DNA of 64,000 nt, taken from contig NTMA01000061.1 of NCBI GenBank assembly GCA_002917075.1, positions 62,001 through 126,000 on the forward strand, read 5' to 3'. The translations under genes and the position numbers were made by a program. This DNA is from Hawksworthiomyces lignivorus (Eukaryota > Ascomycota > Sordariomycetes > Ophiostomatales > Ophiostomataceae). This document shows positions 35,588 to 47,848 of this stretch, piece after piece (the first letter of the stretch is position 1; the number at the start of each line of letters is the position of its first letter). Below the pieces are notes generated by a model, which had not been told where the DNA came from, did not search any database, and saw only the letters and a list, made by a program, of their open reading frames with translations.

Positions 35588-37466
35588 ATGCCGCTTGGTA
35601 TCCTTGAATATCGCAAGCTCGAACATGTGCCAGGCACATCACCTCTGAGCGAGCTTGGTCGATCTGAGATCGAGATAGCTCAGGGAATCGACCCTAATCT
35701 GCTCAAGCACGATCCCACTGGCACGACCGTTCTTGTGCCGCAACCATCCGAGTCTCCCAATGATCCGTACAACTGGCCGCGATGGAAGAAGGAGATGTTT
35801 ACTGTCGCCATTGCCTACGGCTGCGGCTGCGTCGGCGGTAGGTCTCTGTCAACATAAGCGTTGAGAACTCAACCGCAGAGAAACCATGCTAACATGCGTG
35901 AAATGTACCAGCCGTTGGCCCTCTCCTGACGTCCGCTTTTGTCCCTCTGGCTGAACAGTTTAATGTACCACTCCAGCGCTTCACTCTCGGCGCCAACGGC
36001 TCCTGCATCGTCGCTATCGCCGTAGGTAGTATTCTCTGCAACACACTCGCTGTCAAGATCGGCAGGCGACCCGTCTACCTCGCAACATCGGTCGGCTTGT
36101 TCGTCAGCTGCTTTTGGGCTGCCGAGGCCAACAGCTTTGCCTCGCTGGCTGCATCACGCGCACTCACCGGATTCTGCATGGCGCCGATGGAAGCGTTGGT
36201 GCCGGCTTCTATTGCCGACATCTGGTTTGTTCACGAGAGAGGATTCAGGACTGCCATTTTCAACCTGGGCGTCTTGGGCGGTATTAACCTTGCTTCACCA
36301 ATTGGTGCGTCAGCTACAGACCTTTGGGTTTTTCTTAAAATAAGCACAATGTCATGCTAACAAGGCCAGCTGGCTCTGTCATCCAGTACGGCTCCCGCCG
36401 CATCTGCCTCCATGCGATGGGCGGGGCGTTCGTCCTCCAGACCATTCTCACCTTTCTCTTCATGCCAGAGTCCGCCTACAACCGCAGCGGCGCCCTCAAC
36501 ATCGACAGCGGCGACCACACAATCGAAGTCGAAGGCGCTGCCGAAAAGGGCGGCTTCGAGCACCGCGATCAAGCCGCCGGCGCCGAGAATCCTCAGGCAG
36601 CGAATGACGGCAGCAATGAGGCCCCGATCAGCTGGACCACCGAGCTGCTCCCCTACAGCGGATACTGGGACCATGTGTCCTTCTGGCGCACGCTTCTGCA
36701 GCCTTTCTTCATGCTCGCGTCGCCCATTGTCATCTGGGCCACGCTGCTATTCACGACCTGCATCTCGTGGCTCGTTCTCATCAGCATCACCTTGTCGCAG
36801 ATCTTCTCCGCCCCGCCCTACAACTTCTCCGTCAGCGCCGTCGGTGCCACGAACGTCTCGTCCTTTGTGGCGACGCTGCTGGGTACTGCAATTGCGGGCC
36901 CGTGCATCGACGGGCTGGTCAAAGTCATGGCTCGCCGAAATGGAGGAACCTTTGGTACGTAAAGATGGTTTCTCTCTCGCAGATGTTTTGCCTCTTCTCG
37001 TTTTATGGTTTAGCACTGACTCGCCTTTCGAATCAATGCAGAGCCCGAGTTCCGCCTTCCCGTAATGGTCACCTACCTCCTGTTCACCGCGACTGGCTTC
37101 TTTGCCTGGGGTGAGTCGCTATTCCGACAGGAGCAGTGGGCCGTGCCCATCATTGTGTGCATGGGCTTCATCAACTTTGGCGTGCAGCTCGGCGCCACCG
37201 GCGTGGTCGCGTATGTGGCCGACTGCCACCGCATGCAGGCTGCCGAGGCTTTCGCGGTCATGAACTTTATAAAGAACATGTTCGCCTTTGGCATGACGTT
37301 CTACGCAAACGATTGGATCGCCGTACAGGGAGTACGCAACTGCTTCTTCGTGATCGGCGGCATCACCGTGGGCGTCGTGCTCACTACGATCCCGATGTAC
37401 ATTTACGGCAAGAGGGCGCGCGGATTCACAGCACGCCACCGGCTAGTGAAGTGGATCATTGAGTAG
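35588..37466 (+). CDS. MFS transporter (DHA1/HOL1-like)
   Basis: Major facilitator superfamily carrier of 550 aa, plasma membrane. Exons 35588-35837, 35912-36304, 36370-36954 and 37042-37466. N-terminal cytosolic NDPYNWPRWKKEMFT precedes TM1. The loop 2-3 motif is NTLAVKIGRRPVYLAT, and SIADIWFVHERGFRTA after TM4 is typical of the fungal drug:H+ antiporter-1 type. A long charged loop (about 250-310) separates the halves. The C-terminal half has WDHVSFWRTLLQPF and GATGVVAYVADCHRMQAAEAF. The substrate is unknown. Confidence 0.88.
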
Positions 37467-37897
37467 AAAAGCGACAACCGTTTATGCAGTCCAAATGCTC
37501 GTGTCCGTCTTTACCAGACTTGGGAAAACGTCCGGTAGCTACCTGATAAATATCTTTAGCTCACAGAGTAGAAACGTGAATGGTACATCTAGGCAACCTA
37601 TAGTACAATAAATTCGAATACGATTACTTCACTCTTCACACCATATTTATAAGCGACACTTGTGAGCCTGTTGTGTGTAAGAAAAGTCTAGGATTGTTAT
37701 TGATAAACCAAAATAACTGCTCGATTGTATTTTTTCGATGCTAAAGCCCAACCGCTTGTCCTAAAAGAGCCTTTCCTCTTGACACCAGACTCGATCTATC
37801 GTACTCCATGATTTATACTCATCAGAGCCAACCAAGCTGCTCTGCTATTTCTATTTTCTCTCACAATTTGTTATTTAGCGTATTTCTTTCAACCACA
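37467..37897. other. Convergent 3' region
   Basis: AT-rich spacer between the MFS gene and a downstream SDR on the other strand. No gene seen. Confidence 0.6.
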
Positions 37898-39053
37898 TTA
37901 ATGTCCCAGGTTCTTGGGTGCCTCCGTAGACGGGCCCTCGGGGGTGACGTATGCCTTGGTCAGGCCGCCGTCAACAACAAAGTCGGTGGCGTTCACGAAG
38001 CTGCTCTCGTCGCTGGCCAGGAAAACGACCGCCTGGGCTTGCTCGATGGCCTCTCCAAACCGGCCAGTGGGGAAGTGCACTTCCCGACGGAATCTCTTAG
38101 CCTTGTCATCGCCAAGGAAGGACTGAAGCATAGGCGTGCTAGATGTGGGTGCAAAGGTGTCAGTGTTCTTAATCCATTATGGTGTACTACGAATTTGCAT
38201 AATTCGCTTTTCGGGAAAGCTTACTTGAGTGGTGCTGGGCATAATGAGTTAAACCGGAATCCTGGAATGGTAGTAGTCTGTCAGCATGCTCCTCGGCTCC
38301 TCATATCTCGTGCCGCCTCCTCCGGCACTTACCCTCTCGTGCGTGCACAATGGCCAACTCCCGCGTCAGGGCGAGCACGGCACCCTTGCTCGCCGTGTAG
38401 GCAAGCTGGGGGGTGGCCGAGCCCATCAGAGCGACCATGCTGGCCGTGTTGATGATGCTGCCCTTCTTCTTGCCGTGCTTGCGCAGCGACCGCACCGCGT
38501 GCTTGGAGCCGTACCACACGCCCTTGACGTTGATGTTCTGGGTCAGGTCCCAGATGTCGTCTGGGCACTCTTCTGCGTCGCCGTCGCGGGGGTGCATGAT
38601 GCCGGCGTTGTTGAACATGACGTCGACACCACCCCAGGCGTCCACGTGCGCCACGGCCGCCTCGACATCGCTCTCCTTGGACACGTCGCTCAAGAGTACT
38701 TCCACGCGGCCGACCCGCTCTGGGACCACCTCCTTCACCTTGGCCAGGGCCTTGTCGAGGGCAGCCTGGTTGATGTCCGTCATGAGCACAGAGGCTCCCT
38801 CGCGGACCATGAGAATCGTGGTCTCAAGGCCGACACCTCTGCAGAGGACATGACAAGTATTAGCTATATTCTGTTAAGTATACAAAACTTCTCTTGAGAT
38901 AGAATCTATCTTCAAAAAAAAAAAAAAGAAAGTCGGTGCTGCTTCTGGAAGAGGGGTAGGAGACTCGGCTTGCGCCGCAGAGCTCCGTGGGCCGCCTACG
39001 TACCCAGCACCGCCAGTGACGATGGCGTTCTTGCCAGCGAGTCTTCCAGACAT
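37898..39053 (-). CDS. Short-chain dehydrogenase/reductase
   Basis: Classical SDR of 277 aa. Exons 39053-39004, 38838-38333, 38261-38225 and 38138-37898; the first intron is 165 bp and holds an A/T homopolymer. Marks: NAIVTGGAGGVGLETT (cofactor loop), MTDIN (Asp for NAD), DVMFNNAGIM, NTASMVALMGSATPQLAYTASKG (Ser-Tyr-Lys), FNSLCPAPLNTPML and VVDGGLTKAYVTPEG. The frame downstream of 38333 only closes with the 37-bp exon. It shares a divergent promoter with the aldehyde dehydrogenase gene, so the two may act together. The substrate is unknown. Confidence 0.88.
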
Positions 39054-39852
39054 GGTTGGTGCAGATTCGTTAAGTGGCAAAGGTGGGAGGGAAATTGGAC
39101 TTGTGATGCGACCTTGTAACCTGAAAGGTGAAAGAGAGCGAAACCATGTTTTATCTTGAGTCAAGCTTACACTGCTTGAGCTTCAAAACTAGTGCAGATA
39201 TGAGAGCTCCAAAGGCAGAAGCGCGCCAGGTCCATTCATGGTGGATAGCTCGACTTCGCATGAGCAGAAGCACGCCTACGATTGCTGGTTTAGATCATCC
39301 ACCCCCTCTCCCTCGCGATGCGCATCTTGGCCCACTACATACATGAACGTCGCGCGGTCTGATCTACCATTGGCCAGAGCTGTTATAAGAGTGGCCATAA
39401 GCACTATGACGTACTGCCGTTACCGGAGACTGCGCGAACCGCTTGCTTGGATGCGCTCGCTTGCTTTGCTGGCACTTGATAGTCTCGAGCTAGATGGCAA
39501 TTGTCCTTGTTAGTGGCGGCCGAGAGTCTAGAAAATGATCCGCTTTTCTAAACAGTTATCATCCCCCTCACAAGTGGCTGCAGCTGTCGACCCAATCAAG
39601 TTGTAGACCGCGCCCGGATCTAACTTGTTTGTATTAGCTACTAGGCCATCTGGTCCACCTGCCTGGACTAGTCTATCGGTATCTAGAGCGTGTGAGTGAC
39701 AATGCACTATATAAAGAAAAAAAAAACAAAAGAAATCGCGAAGCCGGTTGTAGACTCGGAAGTATGATCTAGCAGAACGAAGAATCGCAGATTCAAGTTC
39801 CCCATTCGTCCTAGCTCAAGCTGAAGTTGTCGCTGTCGCTGTCGCTGTCACA
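39054..39852. promoter_or_regulatory. Divergent promoter, SDR / aldehyde dehydrogenase
   Basis: 799 bp between two outward-facing genes. A GTTATCATC (GATA-type) motif occurs near 39553, and an A-rich run lies just upstream of 39730. No coding signal. Confidence 0.5.
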
Positions 39853-41508
39853 ATGTCCCAAGCCACGATCCGCACCATCTCCCCTTCGACCAACAAGGTC
39901 ATCTCTGAAGTGTCTGCCACTTCCATCGAGGAGGCACGGGCGATTGCTAAGACATCCGAAGATGCTTTTGCCTCGTGGAGCTCTCTGGCTCTCTCGGAGC
40001 GTAAGAGCATTGTCTCCCGCGCGCTCGCCCTGATCCAGGAGCGCAAGATGGACCTCGGCCGCGAGCTGAGCTTACAGATGGGCCGCCCCGTTGCTTTCAG
40101 CCACAAAGAGATCGAGACGATGCAGAAGCGTGCAAACTATCTCCTCGACATATCGGAGGAGGCCCTAGAGGATATTCCTGGCCGGGTCGAGAACGGGTTC
40201 AAACGCTGGATCAAGAAGGTCCCAGTCGGACCGACACTGATTGTGTTTGCTTGGAATGTAAGAGAGATCTCTCATGCTCTTCGTGGAAGCTTAGTGTATG
40301 TAGGGTGTTGGATAGATTTGAGTTTCTAACGCGTGCACTCTGCAGTTCCCTTATCTCATTATTGTGAACGCGCTGGTCCCTGCCCTCCTGGCCGGCAACA
40401 CAGTCATTCTCAAGCCGTCCCCGCAGACGCCACTTGTGGGACAGCGCATTGCGGAGATTTTCACCGAGGCCGGGCTCCCGGCCAACGTTCTGCAGGTGGT
40501 TCAGTCGGGCGACGTTCAGGTGATGCTGGATCTGGTTAAGATCCCCGAAATCAAGGCTGTGAGCTTCACTGGATCCACCGTTGGTGGGCTGGCTATCCGC
40601 GAGGCCGCAGCTGGGCGGACTATTCCGCTGAATCTCGAGCTTGGTGGCAACGATCCGGCCTACGTCCGGCCCGATGCCGATCTCAAGTACGTCGCGGTCC
40701 AGCTCGTAGATGGTGCCGTCTTCAACGCCGGACAGAGCTGCTGCGCCGTCGAGCGGATTTACGTCCACACAGACGTGCACGATGCCTTTGTGAAGGAACT
40801 ACAGAAGGAGCTTGAGACGTAAGTCTTATTTCTTCAAAATTCAACTTTTTGCGCCATGCATAATTCGTGCAAAAAATTCTAACACTCTGCTTTTGTATAT
40901 GCAGGTACAAGCTGGGCGATCCCATGGAAGCTTCGACGACGGTCGGGCCTGTCATCTCGCGAGCGGCACAGAAATCCATCAATGCCCAGGTCGAGGACGC
41001 GCTCAGCAAAGGCGCTGTCGACAGCACGCCTGACAACGAGACGTTCAAGAACGTATCGCCCGACGGCAACTACGTGGTTCCTCGCATTCTTACAAACGTC
41101 AACCACGACATGGTCGTCATGCAAGAAGAGACGTTTGGTCCTATTATTCCTGTGGCTCGCGTGAGCGATGACACCGAGGCTGTGAAGCTCATGAACGACA
41201 CGGAGTACGGTCTGACCGCTAGCGTGTGGACCAAGGACATCCAGCGGGGGACGGAGCTGATGGAAGAGCTGCAAGCTGGTACTGTATTCATCAACCGCTG
41301 CGATTACCCAAGCCCGGTAAGTGACCATGTGATAACTTCATTCCCTTCCGATTAAAACGACAGTGGGCTAATTATCTCTGCTTCAATAATTTAGGATCTT
41401 GCTTGGACAGGCTGGAACAAGTCTGGCCTGGGCTGCACTCTTGGCCCTCGTGGGTTTGACTTCTTCTTCAAGCTCAAGAGCTATCACATCAAGGAGAACC
41501 AAGCATAG
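39853..41508 (+). CDS. NAD(P)-dependent aldehyde dehydrogenase
   Basis: Oxidises an aldehyde to a carboxylate; 467 aa, cytosolic, no targeting signal. Exons 39853-40257, 40346-40818, 40905-41316 and 41395-41508. Key residues: Asn in FAWNFPYL, ILKPSPQTP for cofactor binding, FTGSTVGG, general-base Glu in LNLELGGNDPAY, and the catalytic Cys in FNAGQSCCAVER. EETFGPIIPV and the C-terminal GRTLGPRGF-like GCTLGPRGFDFFFKLKSYH follow. It belongs with succinate-semialdehyde/aminoaldehyde-like fungal enzymes. In the cluster context it could oxidise an aminoaldehyde (as PuuC does), but the substrate is not proven. Confidence 0.92.
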
Positions 41509-41587
41509 GATAGAAGAATTGACACGATACTGGAGTTAGAAACTCGGATTAGATAAAACTAATGAATTAATTAAATATTCTATTATT

Positions 41588-42496
41588 CTATTCTTTTGCT
41601 GGTCTCTCTAACAGGAATTTCCAAATGGTCGAACCGACAAAGAGCCCATCATGCTTGATTGATGCTCGGCTGAATGCTTCTTCAAAAACCTCCTTGTCGA
41701 AAATGCCTAACTCGCGCCTCGCTTTAAGAAGTGAAGTCATAACAAAGTCATCAAACTCTGGATGCGACTGCACCGTCAAGACACGCTTGTCCAAATAGAG
41801 CCCCTGAATGCCACAGCAAGAACTCGACCCTAAGTTCTCGAGACCATCTGGAAGAGACAGGACAGCATCTCGGTGCATTTGATGCATTTGCTTTTTTTAA
41901 AAGAGACGTTAGCTTGGTGTTCAATAAGATCTCTCTGAGCTGACGGGGAAAATACCAGTGATTCTCTGCCAAATAGCCTCTTTCCGCTCTCTGATAAATC
42001 GACAGTGTTGACTGCGATTTCCCAGCCGTTCGGGTTCCGCTGCACGTTTCCGCCCAGAGCTCTGGCAACGATTTGGTGGCCAAAGCAGACACCGACTATA
42101 GGCTTCTGTGCTTTTTCGTGGAATCTTCGCACATAGTCAAGCAGTTGGAGAATCCAGTCGGCATCGTCGAAGGAATTGTACTCTGATCACACCGGAAATA
42201 TCAGCTTCAGTCACCCCATCGTATTCATTTTATTTTCTTCTTTCCAAATATTTTGAGTTTTCCTTACTGCTGCCACTTAGGAAGAGGGCATCGACCTCAT
42301 CGAACTTGGGATATTGCTTAGCATCGACGACATCCCAAGACGTGAACACTGGTTCTACATTGACATCTGCGACTGTGGAGTCCTTCAAACTGTTCTCCAT
42401 AAGCCGCTTGATGATATTTCCATATGTGCCATAATGTTCCCGAATAACTTCGATGGGAGTGTCGCATTCCAGGACGGCAATTCGAAAGGGTGCCAT
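41588..42496 (-). CDS. Class-I glutamine amidotransferase-like hydrolase (GGP/YLR126C type)
   Basis: Cys-His-Glu hydrolase of the GATase1 fold with no fused synthetase domain; 252 aa. Exons 42496-42268, 42182-41956 and 41890-41588. The first junction gives LFLSGSKYNSFDDADWI. The nucleophile is Cys in VGVCFGHQIVARALGG. QMHRDAVLSLP and the His/Glu pair in VQSHPEFDDF complete the site. The same subfamily includes yeast YLR126C and plant gamma-glutamyl peptidases GGP1/GGP3, so cleavage of a gamma-glutamyl amide is a reasonable expectation. It converges tail-to-tail with the aldehyde dehydrogenase (79 bp apart). Confidence 0.88.
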
Positions 42497-43730
42497 TTTC
42501 TCCTCCAAGCGCTAGTTTAGGGCTACCTCAGGACAAGCATGCACCTCAGATCAGGTACAACACCTTGGCCTATGATATATACAGAAGAGACTGGGAGTAC
42601 CAGTACATTCGTTTACTTGATGTATACCAATATCATATAAGCAAGCCCCCAGATGCATGAAGGCTGAAAGAGTTCTTGGATTCAGGGCCAATCAAACCAA
42701 GCTATTATTTACAGAGCTTGGTGGACGTCAATCTACTGGCATTTGGGACTCCTCGCCCTCTTAAACGCAAATACAGAGGAAGGCGCTATATCCGAAATAG
42801 GGTAAGGGGTGCCGCCCACACCAGCAACGGCTGAAGCCAATCATATAGTTTACCGCGGTGGGGGTTGCACCCGGTACCTGGTCCGCGGTGTTGAGCTCTC
42901 GGTAAAGCGGTAAGCTGTACAGTGGCGGACCTAGGCCGGGATTTACTCAGTGGTTGTGAAGTAACAGTTCTGATTGGCGGTATTCTGGGCAAAATGAAAA
43001 GAGGGTTGTAGCGTTGATAGTAACTGTGCCATGTTCACTGTCAACAGAACGTTTGCCCGACAGATAATATATTTAGCGATACTCGACTGAAGTTGTCCTC
43101 CTCTCGATGTGTCGAGTGATATCGTTCTGAAGAGGAGCAGGAACCTGCTGATCATGGTGCCGTACCTAATGAGTTAAATAACAAGAGCAAAGCAAGTCTT
43201 ATCTCTTCAGAGCCGTACTGCTATATCTAGTATGATTATCATGCATTCAATCCTGATAGTCTTTCGAATAGCAAAGCAGCAACACTGACTTTAACCAAAA
43301 TATTTACAAACACCAGACGACAGCGTAGGTTTCTTACGGAATATGATGGTATGGAAAGCCACTCTCAGTCCCTCTGTATGGAACATGATTTCATCACAAT
43401 GTCCACATCACAGACAGGTGACCAAGTAACACATCTGCCATTTATCATTATGTAAAACAAAGCATGGTCTCAGCAATGTGCTAAAATTTCGAAGTCATCA
43501 TTATTGCAGGGTGACCAGTTGGTGGGGAAAGGCTCCGGTGCTGTAGCTGGCAAATGGCACTATGTACCAGTATCTTGGTAGTGGATACTTATTAGCGGCC
43601 AACCCCCCTAAGCGATAAGTGATAATACCATCACGTGGATGACACCGAGATAACCGGAGGTACCTTTCCGCCATGAATCTCCGCATCTCCGCATTTCCTT
43701 CTTCTTATCGTTAAGTCAAACACAGCAAAC
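42497..43730. other. Divergent intergenic region
   Basis: 1.2 kb upstream of both the amidotransferase-like gene and the Zn2Cys6 regulator. GATA motifs at 43571, 43613 (CGATAAG), 43620 (TGATAAT) and 43648 (AGATAA) lie within 160 bp of the regulator's ATG. No gene seen. Confidence 0.55.
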
Positions 43731-45726
43731 ATGTCTTCGCTTCTACCGCGTCGCAGTATGCCCATTTTTCGTGTTCGCACAGGTAAGTCGAGCTCCCGTA
43801 ACTCATTGACTCTGTGTAGTCCCCGCGCGTGCTGCCCGACCTGGCTCGGGCGGAGACCATAGCCGTGGATGCAGTGCTCCCTTCCCATGCCCGCCGCAAG
43901 CTGACCGCGCCGTGCGTTTGAAGGTTGTCTTACCTGTCGAAGACGCAAGAAGAAGTGCTGTGAAACGAAGCCGATCTGTCGAGGATGTGAGCGCAACAAG
44001 CTCAACTGCCAGTGGCCTCGACCCGAAGATATGGTCAAGCCCAGGGGCCACCAGAGCGCAGCTGCAAAGGTGTCGGCGGCACAAAGTGACAGGCCGATAG
44101 ACGCTCTTCCTGTCAGTTCCCCACCTTACCGGGGCCACACCCCTGAGACGCTGGCTATGCCACATGAGCCTCTGCTCTCGTCTGTGTCGCCGAGCGGAAG
44201 CGGCACCTCCTCTGGGGAATCCCTATACGAGTGGTCACAGCAGGCGTGTACCACTGCGGTGGTTACCCAAGCCGGCGACCTAGATCTTGGCGGCATGGTG
44301 TTTGATCTCGACTTCCCCGTGGAAGATGCACAGGCCGGATCATCGACCAATATGATAGATGCTCTTCCTCCTCCTCTTCCGAATGATATCAACATCCCAG
44401 TCGACGCGGACCTTGCGGTCGATGCAAGCCCAATATTGAGAAGCACCCCCGCAAACCCCGCTGTTGCTTTGCTCGGCCTCGTGCCGCGCAGTCTCAGCCT
44501 GGTCCCTGAAGCCAGCGGAGCGTCGCTGGAGCTCCTGAGCCACTACCTCAGTGTGACGACAAAAAGTATGGACAACGGTTCGACCCACGACAACCCGTTT
44601 ATAGTCCAGCTTGTTCCGCTGGCTTTCAGCAGCGATCTTGTCTTGCAGCTTATTTTAACCCAGAGCGCTGTGCACCGGGCATCAAGACTGCTTCCCGATA
44701 CTTCTGTTGTGGCCACACAGCACTACAACCAGTCCTTGCGTCTATTCCAGCGCAGCATCTCAAACTATAATCCCGAGCAGTCTGTCGAATTGCTAACGCT
44801 GACAGTTGGCGCTCTCATCATGTGCTTTGTCGAGGTCAGCATTCTCCTCTTTGTCCTGCTTCACACCTTGTTTTAGCCGTAAAAAACTGACATTCAATCT
44901 GCAGACGGCAAAGGGTGATATAAACGGCACCGTGTTCGACCACCTCATGGCCGCGCGGTGGCTTCTTTTAGCCTTCCTCTCGCAGAAGACCACGGTTCCA
45001 AGGAGCTTGCGGGACTTTCTTATCGAATACTACGTGTATACGGCTTCGCTGAGCATGGTGTCCATCGACTCCCGCATCAGCCCCCAGTGCCTGCTAGGCG
45101 ACGAGCTGGAGGCTCACGGTCGTGCCTTAGTCAGCGCCGGCTACGTAGGGAGCCTCTGCGGCTGCTGGCTCGAGCTGCTGCTCTCGATTCCGGCCATCTT
45201 CAATATAGGGCGTCGTTTCCTGGCCGATGCCGAGGCATCGCAGCCAGTGACAGCCGACGACTTTGCTCTCTTTGCCACGACTTATAACCAGATACAAAAC
45301 TGGACGCCAGACGCCTCCGTGCATCCAGACGTTGCCCTTGCAGGACGCTTTTTTCAGCAGGCCATGATTGTGTATCTGTATACTGCTCTTGATTCGATTT
45401 CTCGCAAAGAATCGAGTTCACATCACACACCGGTGGTGCAGGCGGCCGTCTCCGATGCGCTTGGCTACCTTTCCCAGATACCGCCGACTGCGCGCATTAA
45501 TACTAGTCTGTGCTGGCCTATTGCCGTAGTCGGATCGTGCGTCGCACGCGAAGATCAAAAGAATGTTCTTCGCGCGCGCCTAGAGGTCATGTTCAAGGCC
45601 ATCGGACTGGGCAACATCTGCCAGACAGCAGTCTTGCTGGAGCGCGTCTGGGAAACGCCAGATTCTGACCCCTGGAATATCTGCCATGTCATGCAGGAGA
45701 ACCAAATTTGGATCTCATTTGCTTGA
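43731..45726 (+). CDS. Zn2Cys6 transcription factor
   Basis: Fungal-specific regulator, 594 aa, nuclear. Exons 43731-43782, 43924-44834 and 44905-45726. A 52-bp first exon encodes MSSLLPRRSMPIFRVRTG and joins GCLTCRRRKKKC across a 141-bp intron ending in a GAAG acceptor after a CTGAC branch. This restores a complete zinc cluster (CX2CX6CX6CX2CX6C, ending NKLNCQWPRP). The remainder resembles the fungal-specific factor domain PF11951 (ELLSHYLSVTTKSM, NPFIVQLVPLAFSSDLVLQ, GTVFDHLMAARWLL). Without the first exon the zinc cluster would be lost. GATA sites sit in its promoter. It lies in the middle of the catabolic block and may control it. Confidence 0.88.
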
Positions 45727-46267
45727 GAGCTAAGCGAAGTCGAGGGAAATAAATTGTCCGAGCGACTAAAATATGAAGTTCGGAAATATTGTAATATGGA
45801 AGAAAAAAACAAAAAAAAAAACAAATAGATACCCACTATAAATATCTTCCTGGCCGGTTGGGTGGGATGATAGCGCTGGAGCTTTCCAAAGTTCTTCGTA
45901 TGGTCGAAAATATAAAACATATCTTTCCACGTCCTAACGAAGTCAAAGGAATTCACACCAACGTACCACACAACAAGACATAGTTATCGATTTACTAGGT
46001 TATAAGCGGCCACTTACCAATTTCCAAGGGATTCCTTTCGGTATCCAGGCTAAGCTATCTAGATAGGATCAAACAAGCAGGGGTAGATTATTCAAATTTG
46101 AGTGGCCAAATACAAAGAATTTATTGTTTTCTAAAACTAGGAGAGTCTGGTATCTCTCTCTTGATTATCATACTATTAAGGGCGCGCTAGAGATAAAAGA
46201 TGAAGAAGCCCTTGGAGGCCGTCTAGCTGAGCGCTAAGCGTATTCAATGGACAGGAATAGAGGGCAT
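45727..46267. other. Convergent 3' region
   Basis: AT-rich spacer between the Zn2Cys6 regulator and the HOL1-like transporter. No gene. Confidence 0.6.
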
Positions 46268-47848
46268 CTAGTGGGAGGAAATGCCCATGTCCTCCGCAAC
46301 ATACTCCCAGTATTTCCGGGCGCTGAACTTGCGCAGCTTCTTGCCAAAGAGCACAATGAGCAAAAAGGTGGCTGTGCAGGTCATCGAGATCATGGCAGCC
46401 GAGATGAAGCAGTTCTGCAGGCCAAGGTTGGCGATCCACGGCGTGATGGCATAGCTAAAGGCGAAACCGACAGTGTTGCGGATGATGATGACAGCCACCA
46501 TGGAGTCACCGGCGACATCTTTGAAGCAGTCGACGGTGTAGGCAAGGGAGATGGCGCCACCGCAGACGACGCCAAAGGTGACAAAGCCAATGCCAAAGAT
46601 GAGACCCATGAAGTGGACGCCGTGGGCCGCACCCACACCCCAGAGCAGCAGGCCACCAGTGTTGAGGATACCGGATACGGCCAGAGCCCAGAGACGGTGC
46701 TCGGCCTCGCGGATACCGTTGTTGCGGCGGGCGAGCCGCAGTGCCAGGGCGTCGGTGAAGCGGCCGGACCAGACGGAGGCAATGCCACCGGCGATAAACG
46801 GCGACAGATAGGCGACACCAACCATGTCGGGCTTGAAGTTGTATGGGGCACCGCCGAGAATCGTGGACATGGTGCCGTTCATGACGTTGTACCACGAGAG
46901 GTTGGTGCCGTACAGCAGGCCAGCCCAGGTGATGTTGGGGAAGGACACCAGGATGACGAGGGCCCGCCAGCTCTTCATGATGGTCTGGCGGACGGTTGGG
47001 CGCCCGGGCAGAATGGTGACAAAGTTGAGCTTCTGGACGTAGGTGCGCGGCGGAGGGAATGTCACAGCCGCGGCCGCCGGCGAGTCGGCGCCCTCGGATT
47101 CGGTTATCTGCACCTGGCCGCTCTTCTCGCTGTCGGACTCGTCGCCCTCGGCAGAGTGGCGGAAGTAGATAGTATCCTCCATGAAAAAGACCATGATAAC
47201 GCCACAGACAGCCAGGACGATGGCGCCAAAGTACATGACCCACTGCCAGCCAACACCATCGTCGATGAAGCCGGCGAAGAAGGGCGCCAAGAAGTTGGAG
47301 CCGAAGAGGATAAACGCGTAGTAAGCCATGTACGTGCCGCGCTCGTGGGCGAAGAAGAGATCGGGCACAGAGACCTCGGGCAGAGACTCGACAGGCGCGG
47401 CGAAGATGCCGAGCAGAATGCGGTGCGCATACCACTGGCCCTTGCCGTTCGAGTATGGGGCCCAGATCATGGGCGCAATACACAGGAAGATGGACACGAT
47501 GTACACGCCACGACGGCCGTAAGCCAGGGCAAAGGGCTGCCAGATCAGGTTGGCCCAGCCGAGGAACAAGAACATGAGACCCGTACCCAGATTCAGCTCG
47601 CCAACCGTAAGTCCCTGCGCGTCGGCAATCTGGGTCAGGACCGAGTACTGCACGGCCGTGGCAATACCAATGCCGAAGACGTAGAGGTAGACCATGCCAA
47701 TAGCTAGGTTCTTACGCCACATCGGCCAGTTGAGTGGATCCTCGGGATCCCTGCTGGGATGCGGCTGCAGGACGATGTCGCCATGGTCGCCGTGGAGGTC
47801 GGAATCGACAAGCCGGATAGTGCCCGGCACGATATCATTTGACGCCAT
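46268..47848 (-). CDS. MFS transporter, HOL1-like
   Basis: Intronless 526-aa major facilitator carrier of the DHA1 class. N-terminal PEDPLNWPMWRKNLA, TM1 GIGIATAVQYSVL, loop PFALAYGRRGVYIVS, SLPEVSVPDLFFAHERGTYM, and an acidic central loop (EGDESDSEKS). The C-terminal half has GGAPYNFKPDMVGVAYLSPF and AYTVDCFKDVAGDSM. These match the fungal HOL1 group; yeast Hol1 is a polyamine and cation-drug importer. It shares a 1.1-kb divergent promoter with the formamidase homologue, which suggests co-regulation and a role in importing the cluster's substrate. Confidence 0.88.
   Translation of the reverse strand: MASNDIVPGTIRLVDSDLHGDHGDIVLQPHPSRDPEDPLNWPMWRKNLAIGMVYLYVFGIGIATAVQYSVLTQIADAQGLTVGELNLGTGLMFLFLGWANLIWQPFALAYGRRGVYIVSIFLCIAPMIWAPYSNGKGQWYAHRILLGIFAAPVESLPEVSVPDLFFAHERGTYMAYYAFILFGSNFLAPFFAGFIDDGVGWQWVMYFGAIVLAVCGVIMVFFMEDTIYFRHSAEGDESDSEKSGQVQITESEGADSPAAAAVTFPPPRTYVQKLNFVTILPGRPTVRQTIMKSWRALVILVSFPNITWAGLLYGTNLSWYNVMNGTMSTILGGAPYNFKPDMVGVAYLSPFIAGGIASVWSGRFTDALALRLARRNNGIREAEHRLWALAVSGILNTGGLLLWGVGAAHGVHFMGLIFGIGFVTFGVVCGGAISLAYTVDCFKDVAGDSMVAVIIIRNTVGFAFSYAITPWIANLGLQNCFISAAMISMTCTATFLLIVLFGKKLRKFSARKYWEYVAEDMGISSH

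Noticed and set aside
46247..47707. 486-codon open frame antisense to the HOL1-like transporter
   Set aside because: Composition shadow of the real intronless gene; no family resemblance.
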